Shown in pieces: positions 12,062-14,184 of a DNA stretch of 14,184 nucleotides (position 1 is the first letter of the stretch; each line of letters starts with the position of its first letter). This DNA comes from JAYPLE01 sp047627515. GTDB lineage: Bacteria; Bacteroidota; Bacteroidia; Cytophagales; Cyclobacteriaceae. Position numbers and translations under genes: made by a program. Below the pieces are notes generated by a model, which made no database searches, was not told where the DNA came from, and worked only from the letters and a program-made list of their open reading frames with translations. The stretch is taken from positions 1 to 14,184 of the forward strand of contig JBLHTU010000091.1 in assembly GCA_047627515.1 (NCBI GenBank), given 5' to 3'.

Positions 12062-14184
12062 ATGAAACATACGTATCAAATATCCGGAATGACATGCGAT
12101 GGATGTCGAAAACATGTAGAGAAGACTTTGTCCTCAGTAGAAGGAATCGAAACGGCTTCAGTCAATCTTAAAGACAAAACTGTGGTGGTTACAATGGGTC
12201 ATCATATTCCTTTAGAAGATCTGAGGTACGTCTTGAAAGAAGACAGTGGACGCTATGACATTCACATGCTGGGAGATCATGTTCAGCATGACCATCCCAT
12301 GCCAGAAATCAAAAAGCAGGACAAAGACGCGAAGGGAAAATACTATTGCCCGATGCTTTGTGAAGGTGATAAAAAATATGATGAGTCAGGTGATTGTCCT
12401 AAATGTGGGATGGACTTAGTGAAAGAAGTATCTACCACCAAAGCGAAAGAATATACCTGTCCCATGCATCCCGAAATTGTTGAGGATGAACCCGGAAGTT
12501 GCCCGATTTGCGGAATGGACCTGGAGCCCAAAAATGTTTCGTCAGAAGAAGACGGCCATGAAAAAGAGGTGTATCAGCATATGCTGAGGAAGTTTTGGAT
12601 AGCCGTTGGATTTACCTTGCCAGTATTCTTTATTGCCATGAGTGAGATGGTAGGCGTTTCTTTAAGTGGGATTGCAAGTGACACAACTTGGGGCTGGATT
12701 CAGTTTGCGCTTTCTACACCTGTTATTTTCTATTCATGTAGAGATTTTTTTGTTCGTGGATACAAGTCAGTAATCAATCGATCACCAAATATGTGGACGC
12801 TTATCATGCTGGGTTCAGGATCAGCCTATGTTTTTAGTATCATCGCGTTGGTCTTTCCAGAACTGTTTCCAGATCAATTCAAGTCAGAAGGAGGGGCAGT
12901 GCATCTGTATTTTGAAGCTGCGGTAGTCATTCTTACGCTCATTCTTCTAGGACAGCTTATGGAAGCGAAAGCAAGAAGTCAAACCAATTCTGCTATTCGG
13001 GAACTGCTCAATCTGGTACCCCCAGAAGCGACTGTTATTCGAAACGGAGAGGAAATGACTATTCCTTTAGAACATGTCCAGTTGAATGATATTATCAAGA
13101 TCAAGCCAGGAGAGAAAATACCTGTTGATGGAGAAATAGTAGATGGCAAAAGCACCATCGACGAATCCATGATCACGGGAGAGCCTGTCCCAGTTGAAAA
13201 ATTATCTGGAGATGAGGTAATTGGAGGTACTATCAATGGGACCAGTACTTTTCAGATGAAAGCATTGAAAGTGGGCAGTGATACCCTGCTTTCTCAGATC
13301 ATTGACCTGGTAAATAAAGCCAGTCGCACCAAAGCACCTATACAGAATCTAGCTGACAAGGTATCGAGCTATTTTGTGCCCATCGTGGTCACCATTGCCA
13401 TCATTGCTTTTGCAGTTTGGGCCATTTGGGGACCTGAACCAAGGTTAGTATACGCCTTCACCAGCGCGGTAACCGTATTGATCATTGCATGTCCTTGTGC
13501 TTTGGGATTGGCTACACCCATGTCTATCATGGTGGGTACAGGAAAAGGAGCTAAGCAAGGTGTGTTGGTGAAAGATGCCCGAGCTATTGAAGAGATGCAA
13601 AAAGTGACCACCTTGGTTATTGATAAAACAGGGACCATTACGCAAGGGAAACCTTCCTTGCAACATGTAGCGTCATTGAATGAAAAGCATACTGAAGAAG
13701 ATGTCCTCAAAATGGCGGCTTCCTTAGAGCAAAGTAGTGAGCATCCTTTGGCACACGCAATAGTGACGGGTACTGAAGAAAAAGGACTTTCCACTGAAAA
13801 GGTGGATGATTTCAATTCCATCACAGGTAAGGGCATTTATGGGAAAATAAAAGGAATAGAAGTAGCCATTGGGAATAAGAAATTACTGGAAGAATTCAAC
13901 CTTTCACTAGAAGTAGCGCATCATCAAGCAATTGAAAAACGACAATTGGATGGGGAGACGGTGATGTTTGTTGTAATCGATAAAGCAATTGCTGGATACA
14001 TCAGTGTTGCAGATCCAATTAAGGAAACGTCTGCTGCTGCGATTAAACATCTGCAAGACCAAGGATTGGAAGTCATCATGCTTACAGGCGATAATAAAAA
14101 CACAGCCAAAGCGGTAGCGGATAAATTGGCTTTGGATGGATACGAAGCTGATTTACTGCCAGAAAATAAATACGAAAAAGTGAA
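12062..14184 (+). CDS. copA: Copper-translocating P1B-type ATPase (CopA), 3'-truncated by window end
   Basis: An inner-membrane pump that uses ATP to export Cu(I) from the cytosol. The first 707 residues are present and the stop lies beyond the window. An HMA domain carries MTCDGC (Cys12, Cys15), followed by a His-rich link and two zinc-ribbon-like heavy-metal-binding modules, YYCPM...CPKCGM (about 95-117) and YTCPM...CPICGM (about 132-153). Next come membrane segments, the actuator TGEP (372-375), the transmembrane metal site ACPCALG (Cys477, Cys479), the phosphorylation site DKTGTIT (Asp521), the HP motif EHPLAHA (His561) and the hinge motif TGDN (Asp677). CPC with this architecture indicates Cu+ or Ag+. 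The ATG at 12062 precedes the HMA domain directly. Its regulator is probably the HMA-AraC protein upstream. Confidence 0.95.
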   Translation, partial: MKHTYQISGMTCDGCRKHVEKTLSSVEGIETASVNLKDKTVVVTMGHHIPLEDLRYVLKEDSGRYDIHMLGDHVQHDHPMPEIKKQDKDAKGKYYCPMLCEGDKKYDESGDCPKCGMDLVKEVSTTKAKEYTCPMHPEIVEDEPGSCPICGMDLEPKNVSSEEDGHEKEVYQHMLRKFWIAVGFTLPVFFIAMSEMVGVSLSGIASDTTWGWIQFALSTPVIFYSCRDFFVRGYKSVINRSPNMWTLIMLGSGSAYVFSIIALVFPELFPDQFKSEGGAVHLYFEAAVVILTLILLGQLMEAKARSQTNSAIRELLNLVPPEATVIRNGEEMTIPLEHVQLNDIIKIKPGEKIPVDGEIVDGKSTIDESMITGEPVPVEKLSGDEVIGGTINGTSTFQMKALKVGSDTLLSQIIDLVNKASRTKAPIQNLADKVSSYFVPIVVTIAIIAFAVWAIWGPEPRLVYAFTSAVTVLIIACPCALGLATPMSIMVGTGKGAKQGVLVKDARAIEEMQKVTTLVIDKTGTITQGKPSLQHVASLNEKHTEEDVLKMAASLEQSSEHPLAHAIVTGTEEKGLSTEKVDDFNSITGKGIYGKIKGIEVAIGNKKLLEEFNLSLEVAHHQAIEKRQLDGETVMFVVIDKAIAGYISVADPIKETSAAAIKHLQDQGLEVIMLTGDNKNTAKAVADKLALDGYEADLLPENKYEKV

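Noticed and set aside
11231..12115. Minus-strand ORFs 11231-11428, 11703-12047 and 11846-12115
   Set aside because: They overlap the NTF2-like gene, the HMA-AraC gene and the ATPase start, and show no family pattern.
12343..14109. Minus-strand ORFs inside the copper ATPase gene
   Set aside because: The plus strand encodes an uninterrupted P1B ATPase with all catalytic motifs; these are shadows.

Overview
The window looks like part of a genome from the phylum Bacteroidota, probably a marine or aquatic Cytophagales-type bacterium. The evidence is a large secreted glycoside hydrolase with a C-terminal type IX secretion (T9SS) sorting domain, small lipoproteins with Bacteroidota-style lipoboxes, weak Shine-Dalgarno sequences, low GC, and a copper P-type ATPase with a heavy-metal-associated domain followed by two CPM...CGM metal-binding modules. 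Family assignments come from reading motifs, not from database searches.

Layout. 1-234: intergenic, with a GC-rich patch of 14-bp repeat units. 235-1449 (minus): a sigma-70 family factor split by a frameshift or start/stop overlap between its region 2 and region 4 halves, followed at once by a MarC-family membrane protein. 1898-3880 (plus): groES-groEL with a strong terminator; the GroEL tail and several substitutions make a second, accessory copy possible. 3881-4631: a gene-poor stretch with a doubtful small ORF, four tandem 14-bp repeats and GC-rich inverted repeats. 4632-7176: an 829-residue GH16 beta-glucanase (laminarinase-like), multidomain and T9SS-exported, with paired 23-bp direct repeats just upstream and a terminator. 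7183-8032: a headless coiled-coil/membrane remnant and two small minus-strand hypothetical genes, one a lipoprotein. 8033-9064: a second copy of the 14-bp repeat family, two stacked hairpins, and a GreA/GreB-like factor. 9140-9431 (minus): a previously unmarked, decayed fragment of a major facilitator (spinster-type) transporter with identifiable single-base deletions. 9657-10142 (minus): a lipocalin-like lipoprotein. 10291-10472: thirteen consecutive 14-bp units, the largest array of the repeat family. 10629-14184 (plus): a copper-homeostasis cluster made of an exported NTF2-like protein, a small AraC regulator with an N-terminal HMA metal-binding domain, and a CopA-type ATPase that runs off the end.

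How the genes work together. The clearest unit is the copper cluster. The HMA-AraC protein probably senses copper directly and controls its neighbours, the P1B ATPase pumps copper out of the cytosol, and the NTF2-like protein is an exported accessory. The GH16 enzyme would degrade beta-glucan outside the cell. GroES/GroEL form a chaperonin. The rest is a mosaic of small lipoproteins, gene relics and repeats.

The best candidate for something undescribed is the dispersed repeat family. Twenty GC-rich units at three intergenic loci are all exactly 14 bp long and in register. Most carry a GAC...GTC core, and two unit classes often alternate, giving a 28-bp higher-order period. Next in interest are the split sigma factor, the one-component HMA-AraC sensor, and the structured leader of the Gre-like gene.
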